Part shown: positions 25,930-33,764 of the stretch, piece by piece
Layout: each line of letters begins with the position of its first letter
Position numbering within the stretch: position 1 is the first letter of the stretch
Source of the DNA: Desulfocarbo indianensis
GTDB lineage: Bacteria; Desulfobacterota; Desulfarculia; Desulfarculales; Desulfarculaceae
Direction of reading: 5' to 3'
Assembly: GCA_001184205.1 (NCBI GenBank)
Contig: LBMP01000001.1
Location: forward strand, 415,365 to 479,364
DNA length: 64,000 bases
The notes under the pieces: generated by a model
Told to the model about the DNA's origin: nothing
Databases searched by the model: none
The model's input: only the letters and a program-made list of their open reading frames with translations
Made by a program: the position numbers and the translations under genes

Positions 25930-26781
25930 ATGAAGCTGGAAGTTGCCGTTGGCAAGCCATGTCGTCTCGCCGCCGTTGTCCTGTTCATCCTGATAGCCTG
26001 CATCGCCGCGCCGGCCGCCGCCCAAAACGCCGCCCCCGGCAAGGGCCGTTTGTACATAATCAGCCTGGGCAGCGGCGATCGCGACAATATCACCCTGCGC
26101 GCCCAAAAAACCATGGCCTCCGCCGAGGTGGTGCTGGCCATGAAGCACACCTGCCAACAATGGGCCGACGCGCTGAAGGGCAAGGAAGTGCACCAAATCG
26201 GGCACGCCCTCTTCAAGAAAAACTGCCCGCACCGGCAAGAAAACCCGGCCGCTTTCGCGGCCCAGGAGGAAAAAATCCGCCGCATCGTGCGGGACGCCGT
26301 GGCCGCGGGCAAGACGGTGGCCGTGCTGGATGGCGGAGACCCCACCATCTACGGCCCCCATGCCGGCTTCCTCACCGAGTTCGCCGATCTTGACCTGAAA
26401 GTAATCCCGGGCCTCTCCTGCTTCAACGCGGCCAACGCCGCCTTGAAGAGGGGGATCACCGGCGGCATCGCCAGCCGCTCGGTGATCCTCACCGGCGGCC
26501 TGGGCGCCACCAAGGGCTACGACTGCAAGGACACCCTGGCCAAGCTCGGCGAAACCCAGTCCACCATGGTGTTCTTCACCATGCGCGTGAAGCTTACCCG
26601 GATAGTGGAGGGCCTCAAGCAGAATTATCCTGGCGACACGCCCGTGGCCATCGTGTGCCACGCCGGGTATGAGGACAAGGAAAAGGTGATCCTGGCCACG
26701 CTGGACACCATCCTCGACCGCATCAAAGACCAGAAGCTGCCTTTCGAGCATCTGGTCTACGTGGGAGATTTCCTGAAGTAA
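25930..26781 (+). CDS. Exported tetrapyrrole methylase-family protein (CbiF/precorrin-4 methyltransferase-like)
   Basis: A 283-residue protein with a clear N-terminal signal peptide (hydrophobic LAAVVLFILIACIAAPAA then AAAQNAAP). The remainder is a tetrapyrrole methylase (TP_methylase) domain: YIISLGSGDRDNITLRA at the start, VAVLDGGDPTIYGPHAGF (the loop that binds S-adenosylmethionine), VIPGLSCFNAANAAL, and VILTGGLGATKG. Cytoplasmic relatives methylate corrin-ring precursors. An exported copy is odd because the methyl donor is cytoplasmic; a periplasmic cobaltochelatase (CbiK-P) is known in sulfate reducers, so exported tetrapyrrole proteins have precedent. It may bind rather than methylate a tetrapyrrole. 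ATG follows CTGGAGGATCTGAGCC. Confidence 0.85.
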   Translation: MKLEVAVGKPCRLAAVVLFILIACIAAPAAAQNAAPGKGRLYIISLGSGDRDNITLRAQKTMASAEVVLAMKHTCQQWADALKGKEVHQIGHALFKKNCPHRQENPAAFAAQEEKIRRIVRDAVAAGKTVAVLDGGDPTIYGPHAGFLTEFADLDLKVIPGLSCFNAANAALKRGITGGIASRSVILTGGLGATKGYDCKDTLAKLGETQSTMVFFTMRVKLTRIVEGLKQNYPGDTPVAIVCHAGYEDKEKVILATLDTILDRIKDQKLPFEHLVYVGDFLK

Positions 26782-26807
26782 TTCCCGAGACCGCCGATGC
26801 GATTGGC

Positions 26808-26840
26808 GTCTCCGGCCCGGCTTGACGCCGGGCCGGAGAC
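26808..26840. repeat. Perfect GC-rich hairpin after the methylase gene
   Basis: 14-bp arms (26808-26821, 26827-26840) with loop TTGAC. No T-run follows on either strand, so it is a weak terminator candidate or an mRNA-stabilising hairpin. Confidence 0.55.
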
Positions 26841-26967
26841 CAAAAGGCGGAGCCCCTTCCCTGGCGGCCCAGGCAAGCGCATAATAAAAGCATTGCCAAT
26901 AAATTCCGCGGCCGGCTGACCTTGCAAAAGTCGGCCGGCCTTGCCAATCAAGGGAAGGAGAGCCGCC

Positions 26968-27666
26968 ATGAGATTGAAAAAATCCGCTCTATTGTTTTTA
27001 ACCCTGACTCTGGCCTTATGCCTGGCCGCGCCCGCGGCCTGGGCCGCCAGCCGGGAAAAAGCCGCGGCCCGGGTGCTGGAGGCCGTGGACGTTTTGAACA
27101 AAATCATGAAAGAGGATGACAAGGCCGTTCCCCGCGACCTCTTGAAACAGGCCAAGGCCGTGGCCATCTTTCCCGGCCTCATCAAGGCCGGCTTCCTGGT
27201 GGGCGGAGAGGGCGGCACCGGCGTGGTGCTGGAGCGCCACCAGGACGGCAGCTTCAGCCCGCCCGCCTTTTTCACCATGGCCGGGGCCAGCTTCGGCCTG
27301 CAGATCGGGGCTTCCTCCACTGACATGATCCTGGTGGTCATGAAGCAAAAGGGCCTGGACGGCATCATTAAGAACCAGGTCAAGTTCGGGGCCGGGGTGA
27401 GCGCGGCGGTGGGCCCGGTGGGGCGCACCGCCTCGGCCGGCTTGACCGCCGCGGCCCAGGACGCCGACGTGCTGTCCTATTCCTGGAGCAAGGGCCTGTT
27501 CGCCGGCGTGTCCCTGGATGGGGTGGGCATAGAGTATGACAAGGAGACCAGCAAGAATTACTACGGCAAGGAACTCGGCGTGGCCGACATCCTGGAAAAG
27601 GGCAAGGCCAAGCCTCCCAAGTCAGCCCGAAAGCTGATGAAAACCCTGGCCACCTACGCCAAGTAA
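26968..27666 (+). CDS. Exported SYLF-domain lipid-binding protein (Ysc84/DUF500)
   Basis: A 232-residue protein from ATG 26968 (AAGGAG eight bases upstream). A signal peptide ends near AAPAAWAAS. The SYLF domain follows: LLKQAKAVAIFPGLIKAGFL, GGEGGTGVVLER, GASFGLQIGASSTDMILVVM, KFGAGVSAAVGPVGR, LSYSWSKGLFAGVSLDG. SYLF proteins bind phosphoinositide-like lipids in eukaryotes; the bacterial exported forms have no settled role but are thought to touch the envelope. It may be co-expressed with the preceding exported methylase. Confidence 0.9.
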   Translation: MRLKKSALLFLTLTLALCLAAPAAWAASREKAAARVLEAVDVLNKIMKEDDKAVPRDLLKQAKAVAIFPGLIKAGFLVGGEGGTGVVLERHQDGSFSPPAFFTMAGASFGLQIGASSTDMILVVMKQKGLDGIIKNQVKFGAGVSAAVGPVGRTASAGLTAAAQDADVLSYSWSKGLFAGVSLDGVGIEYDKETSKNYYGKELGVADILEKGKAKPPKSARKLMKTLATYAK

Positions 27667-27681
27667 AGCTCGTGGCCATCA

Positions 27682-27715
27682 CTCCGGGCCGGCCTCCCCG
27701 GCCCGGAGCGGGGGC
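27682..27715 (+). terminator. Hairpin between converging SYLF and purN genes
   Basis: CTCCGGGCC at 27682-27690 pairs with GGCCCGGAG at 27700-27708; a short GC tail then CTTTAAATTT follows on the plus strand. A weak terminator of the SYLF gene. Confidence 0.45.
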
Positions 27716-27716
27716 T

Positions 27717-28502
27717 TTAAATTTCCGAGGGCCGCACGCCCTGGGGGCGGGGCTTGCCGTCCAGATGGGCCAGGCCGCTTTGGTCCAGGGCCAGGCGGCC
27801 CTGGCCGATCAGCTCCATGGTGAGGGGAAACACCACCCAGTCGCCCCGCTCCTTGAGCCGCTCCTGGTGCTGGTCGGCCAGCTCCCGCAGACGCGCGTCG
27901 TCGTTTTTCAGCTCCGCCAAGGGCGCGGGCAGCTCCACGGGCAGAGGCTCGCTCACCATGAGCAAGGGCCCCGAATCCACGCCCTGGTCGATCCACAGCG
28001 TGGATGAACGCAGCTCCTTGCGCCCGGCCAGGATGGCGTCGTAAACCGCATCGTCGCCCACGAAAAGGCGATTGCCTCCCGCGTCGCTGAGGGAGAGATC
28101 GGCCGGGTGCACGTTGACCCCGCCCGGCAGGGTGAGAAAGCTCATGTAGCCGCCCAGGGCGATGAGGTCCACCTGAAACGCCGCCACCAGCCTGGCCGCC
28201 ACCCGGTCGTACTCGCGCCGGGCGGCCAGGCCCTCCGGGGTGGTTACCGTGCGTTTAACGCCTTTCAACTCATGAAAGCGCCGGGTGTCGTAGGCGAAAT
28301 AGGGCAGGCCGTACTCGCGGGCGATGTTCTGACCCTGGCATTTATCGCTGGCCACGTCGCTGAAGATGAAGGCTATCTCGTAGTGGGGGCTCTTCCGCTC
28401 CAAAAGGCGGCGGATGTTGGTGCCGCTGCCGCTCATGAAAGCGGCCAGGCGCAGGGGCCTCCCCTTGGCCTTGGCGTCGAAAAGAGGCGTTAGGGCGCTC
28501 AT
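27717..28502 (-). CDS. purN: Phosphoribosylglycinamide formyltransferase-like protein (PurN family)
   Basis: A 261-residue protein. ATG 28502 is preceded by GGGAGGA, so the longer frame to 28568 is dropped. The formyltransferase fold shows the phosphate-binding GSGTN near residue 25, the catalytic NVHPADLS, and DQGVDSGPLL. It is longer than E. coli PurN (212) owing to an insertion around GVKRTVTTPEGLAARRE and a C-terminal extension, so it may be a divergent paralogue using N10-formyltetrahydrofolate for another substrate. No other purine genes are nearby. Confidence 0.8.
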   Translation of the reverse strand: MSALTPLFDAKAKGRPLRLAAFMSGSGTNIRRLLERKSPHYEIAFIFSDVASDKCQGQNIAREYGLPYFAYDTRRFHELKGVKRTVTTPEGLAARREYDRVAARLVAAFQVDLIALGGYMSFLTLPGGVNVHPADLSLSDAGGNRLFVGDDAVYDAILAGRKELRSSTLWIDQGVDSGPLLMVSEPLPVELPAPLAELKNDDARLRELADQHQERLKERGDWVVFPLTMELIGQGRLALDQSGLAHLDGKPRPQGVRPSEI

Positions 28503-28811
28503 GGCTCCTCCCTTGGCTTGACAAACCTGGCTCGCCCCGAATGTAGGCCGGCCCGGCCGCCAGGTCAAGCCCGCCGGGCCTTGAGGTTTCGGCGCGGGGA
28601 TGCGTTGGGACCGGCGCCGGCCTGTGCTAAGCTAGCAGGGTGTTGCAAAACACCCTGCTAAGCGGGCCAGGGACGGCCCGCCAATTTGCGCGGTTTTGAA
28701 AAAACAAGCAAATTGGCCCAATTGGCAAAACCACGTTTTTGCCAATTGGGGGTTGAAAAAGGCCAGGAGGCCTTTTTCAACAACCTGCCAGGACATTCGG
28801 AGGCACGCGAC
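28503..28811. other. Intergenic region holding the hairpin array
   Basis: Positions 28503-28632 show nothing recognisable beyond the purN ribosome site. The hairpin array at 28633-28781 is described separately. The last 30 bases carry the crcB ribosome site (GGAGG). Confidence 0.6.
28633..28781. repeat. Five-hairpin array, copy 1 of an intergenic repeat
   Basis: Five successive perfect hairpins: 28633-28660 (12-bp arms, loop GCAA), 28662-28681 (GCGGGCC), 28680-28717 (GCCAATTTGC arms), 28717-28750 (14-bp arms CCCAATTGGCAAAA, loop CCACGT) and 28752-28781 (13-bp arms GTTGAAAAAGGCC, loop AGGA). Much of it recurs at 46652-46770. Confidence 0.85.
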
Positions 28812-29186
28812 ATGCAGAACCTGGTGTGGATAGCCGCGGCGGGCGGCCTGGGAGCCCTGGCCCGCTATGGCCTGGGCGGCCTGGTGCACAGGCTGTGGGG
28901 GCCCTATTTCCCCTGGGGCACCTTTGCGGTCAACGTGCTGGGCTGCTTTTGCTTCGGCCTGGTGTGGGCCCTGGCCGAATCGCGCTTCGCCTTGAGCGCC
29001 CAGGCCCGGCTCATCGCGCTCACCGGCTTCATGGGCGCCTTCACCACCTTCAGCACCTTTATCTTCGAAACCGAGGCGCTCTTGCGCGACGGCCAATGGC
29101 TGTGGGCCCTGGGCAATTTTCTCGGCCAGAACCTCTTGGGGCTGGCGGCCATGATCCTGGGCCTGGCCCTGGCCCGTATCCTCTAA
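28812..29186 (+). CDS. crcB: Fluoride ion exporter CrcB/Fluc
   Basis: A 124-residue protein with four membrane helices. ATG 28812 lies eight bases after GGAGG; the upstream in-frame extension is the hairpin array. Motifs GGLGALARYGLGG, NVLGCFCFGLV and GFMGAFTTFSTFIFE (containing the TTFSTF pore motif) are those of Fluc dual-topology fluoride channels. It is followed 12 bases later by a DUF190 gene, the usual partner. I see no fluoride riboswitch in the short leader. Confidence 0.93.
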   Translation: MQNLVWIAAAGGLGALARYGLGGLVHRLWGPYFPWGTFAVNVLGCFCFGLVWALAESRFALSAQARLIALTGFMGAFTTFSTFIFETEALLRDGQWLWALGNFLGQNLLGLAAMILGLALARIL

Positions 29187-29198
29187 AGGAGGCGCGTC

Positions 29199-29537
29199 AT
29201 GCCCTTATCCAGCGAAGCCCAGCTCTTGCGGGTGTTCATCGGCGAGCAGGACAAATACGACGGCAAGCTCCTGTACGAGGCCCTGGTGCTGGAGGCCCGC
29301 CGCCTGGGCCTGGCCGGGGCCACGGTCTACCGGGGGGTGTTGGGCTACGGGGCCAACAGCGTGGTGCACACCGACAAGATACTCAGGCTCTCCCAGGGCC
29401 TGCCGGTGGTGGTGGAGATCGTGGACTCGCCGGAGAAGATCGAGGCCTTCCTGCCCATCCTGGACGGGATGATGCAAGAGGGCCTGGCCACCCTGGAAAA
29501 AGCCCAGGTCATCGTCTACCGTCACAAGGAAAAATAA
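29199..29537 (+). CDS. DUF190 family protein, partner of CrcB
   Basis: A 112-residue soluble protein with a PII-like/UspA-like fold. Conserved segments GEQDKYDGKLLYEALV, GATVYRGVLGYG and LPVVVEIVDSPEKIEAFLP define DUF190. The gene is nearly always beside crcB and is thought to sense or regulate fluoride export. The strong AAAGGAGG before the ATG and the 12-base gap place it in the crcB operon. Confidence 0.92.
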   Translation: MPLSSEAQLLRVFIGEQDKYDGKLLYEALVLEARRLGLAGATVYRGVLGYGANSVVHTDKILRLSQGLPVVVEIVDSPEKIEAFLPILDGMMQEGLATLEKAQVIVYRHKEK

Positions 29538-29564
29538 GTCCCGGCGCCCTCAAGGGGCGGGTTC

Positions 29565-29581
29565 GGCGGGGGCCGCCTTTT
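29565..29581 (+). terminator. Short terminator after crcB-DUF190
   Basis: GGCGG, loop GGG, CCGCC, then TTTT. It overlaps the -35 region of the next promoter. Confidence 0.45.
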
Positions 29582-29582
29582 C

Positions 29583-29611
29583 TTGACAACCTCCGCCCCC
29601 GCCCCTAGAAT
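29583..29611 (+). promoter_or_regulatory. Sigma-70 promoter for the ahb-hemL genes
   Basis: TTGACA (29583-29588), 17-base spacer, TAGAAT (29606-29611). The -35 is consensus and the -10 differs by one base from TATAAT. The start codon lies 22 bases after the -10, with AAGGAGG in between. Confidence 0.75.
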
Positions 29612-29633
29612 CGAAGCCCTCTAAGGAGGAGAC

Positions 29634-30101
29634 GTGGGCATCGACCGGCTGGACAAGCGCATCATCGCCTTTGTGCAGGGAGACCTGCCCCTAAAATCCC
29701 GGCCTTTCCAGGGCCTGGCCACGGAGCTGGGCATATCCGAGGCCGAGGTGGTGGCCAGGCTGCAAGCCATGGCGGACCAGGGCGTCATGCGCCGTTTCGG
29801 AGCCACCCTGCGCCACCAGAAATCCGGTTTCGCGGCCAACGTCATGGTGGCCTGGCGGGTGCCGGCGGCTGATTGCGACCGGGTGGGCGAGCGCCTGGCC
29901 TCGTTCCGGCGGGTCAGCCATTGCTACCACCGCGAAATATGCGATGGATTCGATTACAACCTTTTCAGCATGGTTCACGGCCGCTCAGAGGAGGAAGTGC
30001 GCCAGCTGGTGGAGGAGATGGCCCGAGAGGTCCGCATCGACGACTACGCGCTGCTTTTCTCGCGGGAGGAGCTGAAAAAAACCTCCATGCGCTATTATTA
30101 G
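29634..30101 (+). CDS. Siroheme decarboxylase subunit (AhbA/AhbB, Lrp/AsnC type)
   Basis: A 155-residue protein starting at GTG 29634, five bases after AAGGAGGA. An N-terminal AsnC-like winged helix (LATELGISEAEVVARLQAM) is followed by GVMRRFGATLRHQKSGFAAN and RVSHCYHREICDGFDYNLFSMVHG, the diagnostic AhbA/AhbB/NirDLGH segments with the active-site His and Arg. AhbAB removes acetate side chains of siroheme to give 12,18-didecarboxysiroheme on the alternative heme pathway of sulfate reducers and methanogens. Only one subunit is here; the partner must be elsewhere. Neighbouring hemL fits tetrapyrrole synthesis. Confidence 0.85.
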   Translation: MGIDRLDKRIIAFVQGDLPLKSRPFQGLATELGISEAEVVARLQAMADQGVMRRFGATLRHQKSGFAANVMVAWRVPAADCDRVGERLASFRRVSHCYHREICDGFDYNLFSMVHGRSEEEVRQLVEEMAREVRIDDYALLFSREELKKTSMRYY

Positions 30102-30152
30102 CCCCCGCCGGCGCGCCGGGTCTCTTCTCCATGGCACCCCAGGGAGTCGAAC

Positions 30153-31436
30153 ATGTCACACCACCGTTCTGAAAGCTTATGGGAGCGCGCGCTCCAGGTA
30201 ATACCCGGCGGAGTCAACAGCCCCGTGCGGGCCATGGGTTCGGTGGGTCTCACCCCGCCCTTCATGCGCAGCGGCCGCGGCTGCCGCATCGAGGACGTGG
30301 ACGGCAACCGCTACATCGATTACGTGGGCTCCTGGGGCCCCCTCATCATGGGCCACGCCCATCCCGAAATCGTGGAGGCGGTGGCCAAGGCCGCCCAAAA
30401 GGGCACCAGTTTCGGCGCTCCCACCGAGGCCGAGGTGCTTTTGGCCGAAGACCTGGTAAAGAAAGTCCCCTCCCTGGAAAAGGTGCGCCTGGTCTCCTCG
30501 GGCACCGAGGCCACCATGAGCGCCCTGCGCCTGGCCCGGGGCTACACCAAGCGCGATCTGATCATCAAGTTCGACGGCTGCTACCACGGCCATTCCGACG
30601 CGCTTTTGGTGAGCGCGGGCAGCGGCCTGGCCACCCTGGGCCTGCCCTCCTGCCCCGGCGTGCCCCAGGCCATGGCCGGCTGCACCTTAAGCCTGCCCTA
30701 CAACGACCTGGAGGCGGTGGAGCGGACCTTCCAGGCCAAGCCCGAGCAGATCGCCGCCGTGATCCTGGAGCCGGTGGCCGGCAACATGGGCGTGGTGGAG
30801 CCGGCGGACGGCTATCTGAAGGGCCTGCGCGGGCTTTGCGACCAATACGGCGCGGTGCTCATCTTCGACGAGGTGATCACCGGCTTCCGGGTGGCCCTGG
30901 GCGGGGCCCAGGAGCGCTTCGGCGTCACCCCGGATTTGACCACCCTGGGCAAGATCATCGGCGGCGGCCTGCCCATGGGCGCTTACGGCGGCAAGGCCGA
31001 GATCATGGACCGCGTCGCCCCGGCCGGCGACGTGTACCAGGCCGGAACCCTCTCCGGCAATCCCCTGGCCACGGCGGCGGGCCTCAAGGCCCTGGAGCTG
31101 CTTTCCGTCCCCGGCGTGTACGAGCAGCTCTACGACGCCTCGGCCCGGCTCTACCAGGGCCTGGGCAAGCTTTTCAACGAGCGCGGCCTGCCCCACTACG
31201 GCCAGTGGTGCGGGGCCTTGTTCACCTTCTTTTTCCAGGAAGGCCCGGTCAGGGATTGGACCAGCGCCGCCAAGAGCGACACCGAGCTTTTCGCCCGCTG
31301 GTACCGGGCCATGCTGGGCCGGGGCATCTATCTGGCCCCCAGCCAGTTCGAGGCCACCTTCGTCTCCCTGGCCCACACCGACGAGGACATCGACCACACC
31401 CTGGCCGCCGCCTCCGAGGCGCTCAAGGAGCTGTAG
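30153..31436 (+). CDS. hemL: Glutamate-1-semialdehyde 2,1-aminomutase
   Basis: A 427-residue PLP enzyme making 5-aminolevulinate, the first dedicated tetrapyrrole precursor of the C5 pathway. Landmarks: PGGVNSPVRAMGSVG at the N-terminus, GTEATMSALRLAR (PLP phosphate loop), YHGHSDALL, LIFDEVITGFRVALGGAQ (PLP ring Asp), and the Schiff-base lysine in LGKIIGGGLPMGAYGG. Length matches the family. It lies 51 bases after the ahb gene and is likely cotranscribed from the promoter at 29583. Confidence 0.97.
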   Translation: MSHHRSESLWERALQVIPGGVNSPVRAMGSVGLTPPFMRSGRGCRIEDVDGNRYIDYVGSWGPLIMGHAHPEIVEAVAKAAQKGTSFGAPTEAEVLLAEDLVKKVPSLEKVRLVSSGTEATMSALRLARGYTKRDLIIKFDGCYHGHSDALLVSAGSGLATLGLPSCPGVPQAMAGCTLSLPYNDLEAVERTFQAKPEQIAAVILEPVAGNMGVVEPADGYLKGLRGLCDQYGAVLIFDEVITGFRVALGGAQERFGVTPDLTTLGKIIGGGLPMGAYGGKAEIMDRVAPAGDVYQAGTLSGNPLATAAGLKALELLSVPGVYEQLYDASARLYQGLGKLFNERGLPHYGQWCGALFTFFFQEGPVRDWTSAAKSDTELFARWYRAMLGRGIYLAPSQFEATFVSLAHTDEDIDHTLAAASEALKEL

Positions 31437-31558
31437 GCATAAAACATTGTTTACTGTTTGCTAGCTTAGCCTATTCAGAAAATGATTGCGCAGATCAAAA
31501 CGAAAAGACCGTAATATCTTCCTTCCAAGTTATGCCACGCTAAGCATAAGGGGGGGGT

Positions 31559-32671
31559 ATGGGTAGCGTAAACATATTCATTACATCTGAAGCCAGCATA
31601 GACGAAAATACAGAGCAATTTGCAGAAGAATTGCGCCATATAAAGTGTGGCTTGTTATACGGTGACAGAACAACGGTTCTCAGCGTGACATCTTATGCTT
31701 TAATGGCACTTTATAAAACATTATTGACCGCTCGCAACAAAAGATTATCTATTGAACAAAGAATTAAGGCAGTTAATCGTTTCGCAAACGCCACGGGACT
31801 AACAGGTATACCGACAAATGAAATACAAAAAAGATCCATTACTAATACGGTATTAGCGGAAATGGATCACCAAATGAGCCAGTATATTTCACGCTTTGGC
31901 TGGTCGGAGGTGGCAGAGACGACGCGAGCCCAAGATTTGAAGTTTATTAGTCCCTACAAAGGCAAGGATCCGTATCAATATCTTAGCCAATTACTTAGCG
32001 AAACAAAAGAGGGCAGCACCAAGATAATCCCCGTGCTCTATTGGATTAGAATCAAAGAAATACTGGAGAAAGTCTCATGCTATCCCTTGCTCAGTGAAGC
32101 AACCCGCGAAACCATGCGACAGGAAATATCTATGGGCCTAATTAACATAAAAAAAGAAAACTTTAATTCGGGGAAAATAGCTGGCTTTTCTTCATATATG
32201 TTTATTGATCTTCCTTATTTTCCTAACGCCACGATACAGCAAATAATCCAATTAAGAAAATATCTCAATAAGTATTTAAAAATTTTTAGACATGCGATTG
32301 CTAAATACAGTGAAGATATTGCATCTGAACAATGGGACAAAGATTTCATAATTGATGCTAAAAGAGTCTTTGATAAAGATGTAGCGCCATCACTAGAAGC
32401 TTTAAAAGAAGAAATAAGGAAAAATAAGTTTATTAGAAAGTTTGGATCAAATTTATTAACTGGCTCTAAAAACAGTATTTTCAGCCTGATGATTGGATTG
32501 GGAAGTGCTTATATGTTTGATAGCCTTTTAGTCGGTCTTACCTGCACTGCGTCCGGCTTAGCGTTGGATAGTACGAGATTGGCTATCAAAGACAAAAAAG
32601 AGGGGCGCGAAGCTATTGAAAGAAACGGGTTATACTACTATCTTGCGACAGGAGATTTACTTCGACCTTAA
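31559..32671 (+). CDS. Hypothetical AT-rich protein with C-terminal membrane hairpin
   Basis: A 370-residue protein of unknown family. ATG 31559 follows AAGGGGGGGGT. It is far more AT-rich than neighbours, indicating recent acquisition. The first 300 residues are mixed helical and polar (LTARNKRLSIEQRIKAVNRF, IPVLYWIRIKEILEK); near residues 315-345 a hydrophobic stretch (SIFSLMIGLGSAYMFDSLLV then GLTCTASGLAL) suggests a membrane hairpin. No signal peptide and no known motif. Its place between hemL and the ATP synthase cluster interrupts two housekeeping operons. Confidence 0.7.
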   Translation: MGSVNIFITSEASIDENTEQFAEELRHIKCGLLYGDRTTVLSVTSYALMALYKTLLTARNKRLSIEQRIKAVNRFANATGLTGIPTNEIQKRSITNTVLAEMDHQMSQYISRFGWSEVAETTRAQDLKFISPYKGKDPYQYLSQLLSETKEGSTKIIPVLYWIRIKEILEKVSCYPLLSEATRETMRQEISMGLINIKKENFNSGKIAGFSSYMFIDLPYFPNATIQQIIQLRKYLNKYLKIFRHAIAKYSEDIASEQWDKDFIIDAKRVFDKDVAPSLEALKEEIRKNKFIRKFGSNLLTGSKNSIFSLMIGLGSAYMFDSLLVGLTCTASGLALDSTRLAIKDKKEGREAIERNGLYYYLATGDLLRP

Positions 32672-33098
32672 ACGCAATATGACCCGCTTTTTTTGCAATG
32701 CCTTCTTCCGAACCTGCCTAGGTGATGCGCCATGCAAGCAAGAACCAGATTTTGTTGGGTAGCGACAACAAAACAAAAGGCCGCCTAAGTAGAACTCCAG
32801 ATACCCTGCTTGCAACGCTTGCACCATTTCAGCCCTCATGGCGATTGTGCATAAAAATCCCCGGCTTGTCCCTGGGGCTCTCGGCGCGGGGCTCTTGCTC
32901 TTTGCTTCACAAAAAAGAGTTGACTCCGCTTGCCCGCCGTGTTACCAAAATGCGACCGGTGTTATTGTTGGCCGTGGCGTGTGTGGGGGTGTTTACGAAG
33001 ACTGACGCCGCGCGGCCAGGGCGGGGAAGGCCCCCGCGGGACTCCGGTGCTGATTCTAACGAAAATCCGGATGGATACCGCCCGCGAGGTGAAGTCGT
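32672..33098. other. Intergenic region before the ATP synthase cluster
   Basis: Frames at 32722-33114 are open but have no ribosome site or family similarity. A promoter candidate lies at 32920-32948. The segment 33000-33090 is GC-rich leader. Confidence 0.45.
32920..32948 (+). promoter_or_regulatory. Candidate promoter of the ATP synthase F0 cluster
   Basis: TTGACT (32920-32925), 17-base spacer, TACCAA (32943-32948). The -10 is weak. It lies 150 bases before atpZ, leaving a GC-rich leader. Confidence 0.35.
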
Positions 33099-33329
33099 TT
33101 GGGGCGCTTCATAAGCGATAAAACCCGCGACTTCCTTAAGCTGGTGGCTCAGGTCAGTTCCATGGGGCTGGCCATGGCCCTGGCCATAGTGATCGGACTG
33201 GTCGCGGGCTTATATGTGGACAAATGGCTGGACACCTCGCCCTGGGGTTTTTTCATCGGCCTTTTGATGGGCATCGTGGCTGGCTTCCGCAACCTCTGGA
33301 TCATTGCCAAACGCACTGGCATGCTCTAA
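33099..33329 (+). CDS. atpZ: AtpZ/AtpI-type F0 assembly protein
   Basis: A 76-residue protein with two membrane helices (LAMALAIVIGLVAGLYVDKW and GFFIGLLMGIVAGFRNLWII), start TTG 33099 with GAGGTG about eight bases before. It matches the AtpZ/F0F1-ATPase subunit family that helps c-ring assembly or Mg2+ uptake. First gene of the F0 cluster, 15 bases before atpI. Confidence 0.88.
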   Translation: MGRFISDKTRDFLKLVAQVSSMGLAMALAIVIGLVAGLYVDKWLDTSPWGFFIGLLMGIVAGFRNLWIIAKRTGML

Positions 33330-33344
33330 CCAAGGATCGCTGAT

Positions 33345-33761
33345 TTGAGCGCCAAGCCCTTGACCCTGGATTACGCCGAGGCCAACCTGGTGCGGGCCCT
33401 CTGGCTGGGCAATCTGGTCACCTTCGCGGTGCTGTGCCTGGGCGCGCTTATCCTGGCCCCCTGGCAATCGGCGGTTTCCGTGGCGGTGGGCGGGGCCATC
33501 GCGCTGATCAATTTCCGTCTCTTGGAGCGCTCCATCACCCGTTCGCTCATGCCGCAGATGGTGAAAAAGCGGCCGGTGTTGGGCAAGGCGCTTTTGAAAT
33601 ACTACATTCGGTTCCTAGCCACCGCCGCGCTCATCATAATCTTGGTGCGCCAGGAAGTGGTCGAACCGCTGGGGTTACTGGTGGGGCTTTCCGTGGTGGT
33701 GGTCACCATCTTCATCTGGGGAGCCTTGCACGCACGCAAGCTGTACAAGGAGGCCGTCTAA
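33345..33761 (+). CDS. atpI: ATP synthase subunit I (AtpI)
   Basis: A 138-residue, four-helix membrane protein (LVRALWLGNLVTFAVLCLGA, VSVAVGGAIALINFRLLERS, FLATAALIIILVRQ, VGLSVVVVTIFIWGALHARK). Start is TTG 33345. AtpI-type proteins assist assembly of the c-ring, and in this position, between atpZ and atpB, the assignment is secure by context though sequence conservation is low. Four bases separate it from atpB. Confidence 0.85.
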   Translation: MSAKPLTLDYAEANLVRALWLGNLVTFAVLCLGALILAPWQSAVSVAVGGAIALINFRLLERSITRSLMPQMVKKRPVLGKALLKYYIRFLATAALIIILVRQEVVEPLGLLVGLSVVVVTIFIWGALHARKLYKEAV

Positions 33762-33764
33762 GTT

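Noticed and set aside
28782-28811. Fluoride riboswitch before crcB
   Set aside because: Only 30 bases separate the hairpin array from crcB and none of the riboswitch core sequence is visible.
30179-31543. 454-residue plus-strand frame overlapping hemL
   Set aside because: A second-frame reading of hemL, Arg/Pro/Gly-rich; HemL itself is complete and conserved.
32722-33114. Frame upstream of atpZ
   Set aside because: Arg/Pro-rich, no ribosome site, overlaps the candidate promoter region.
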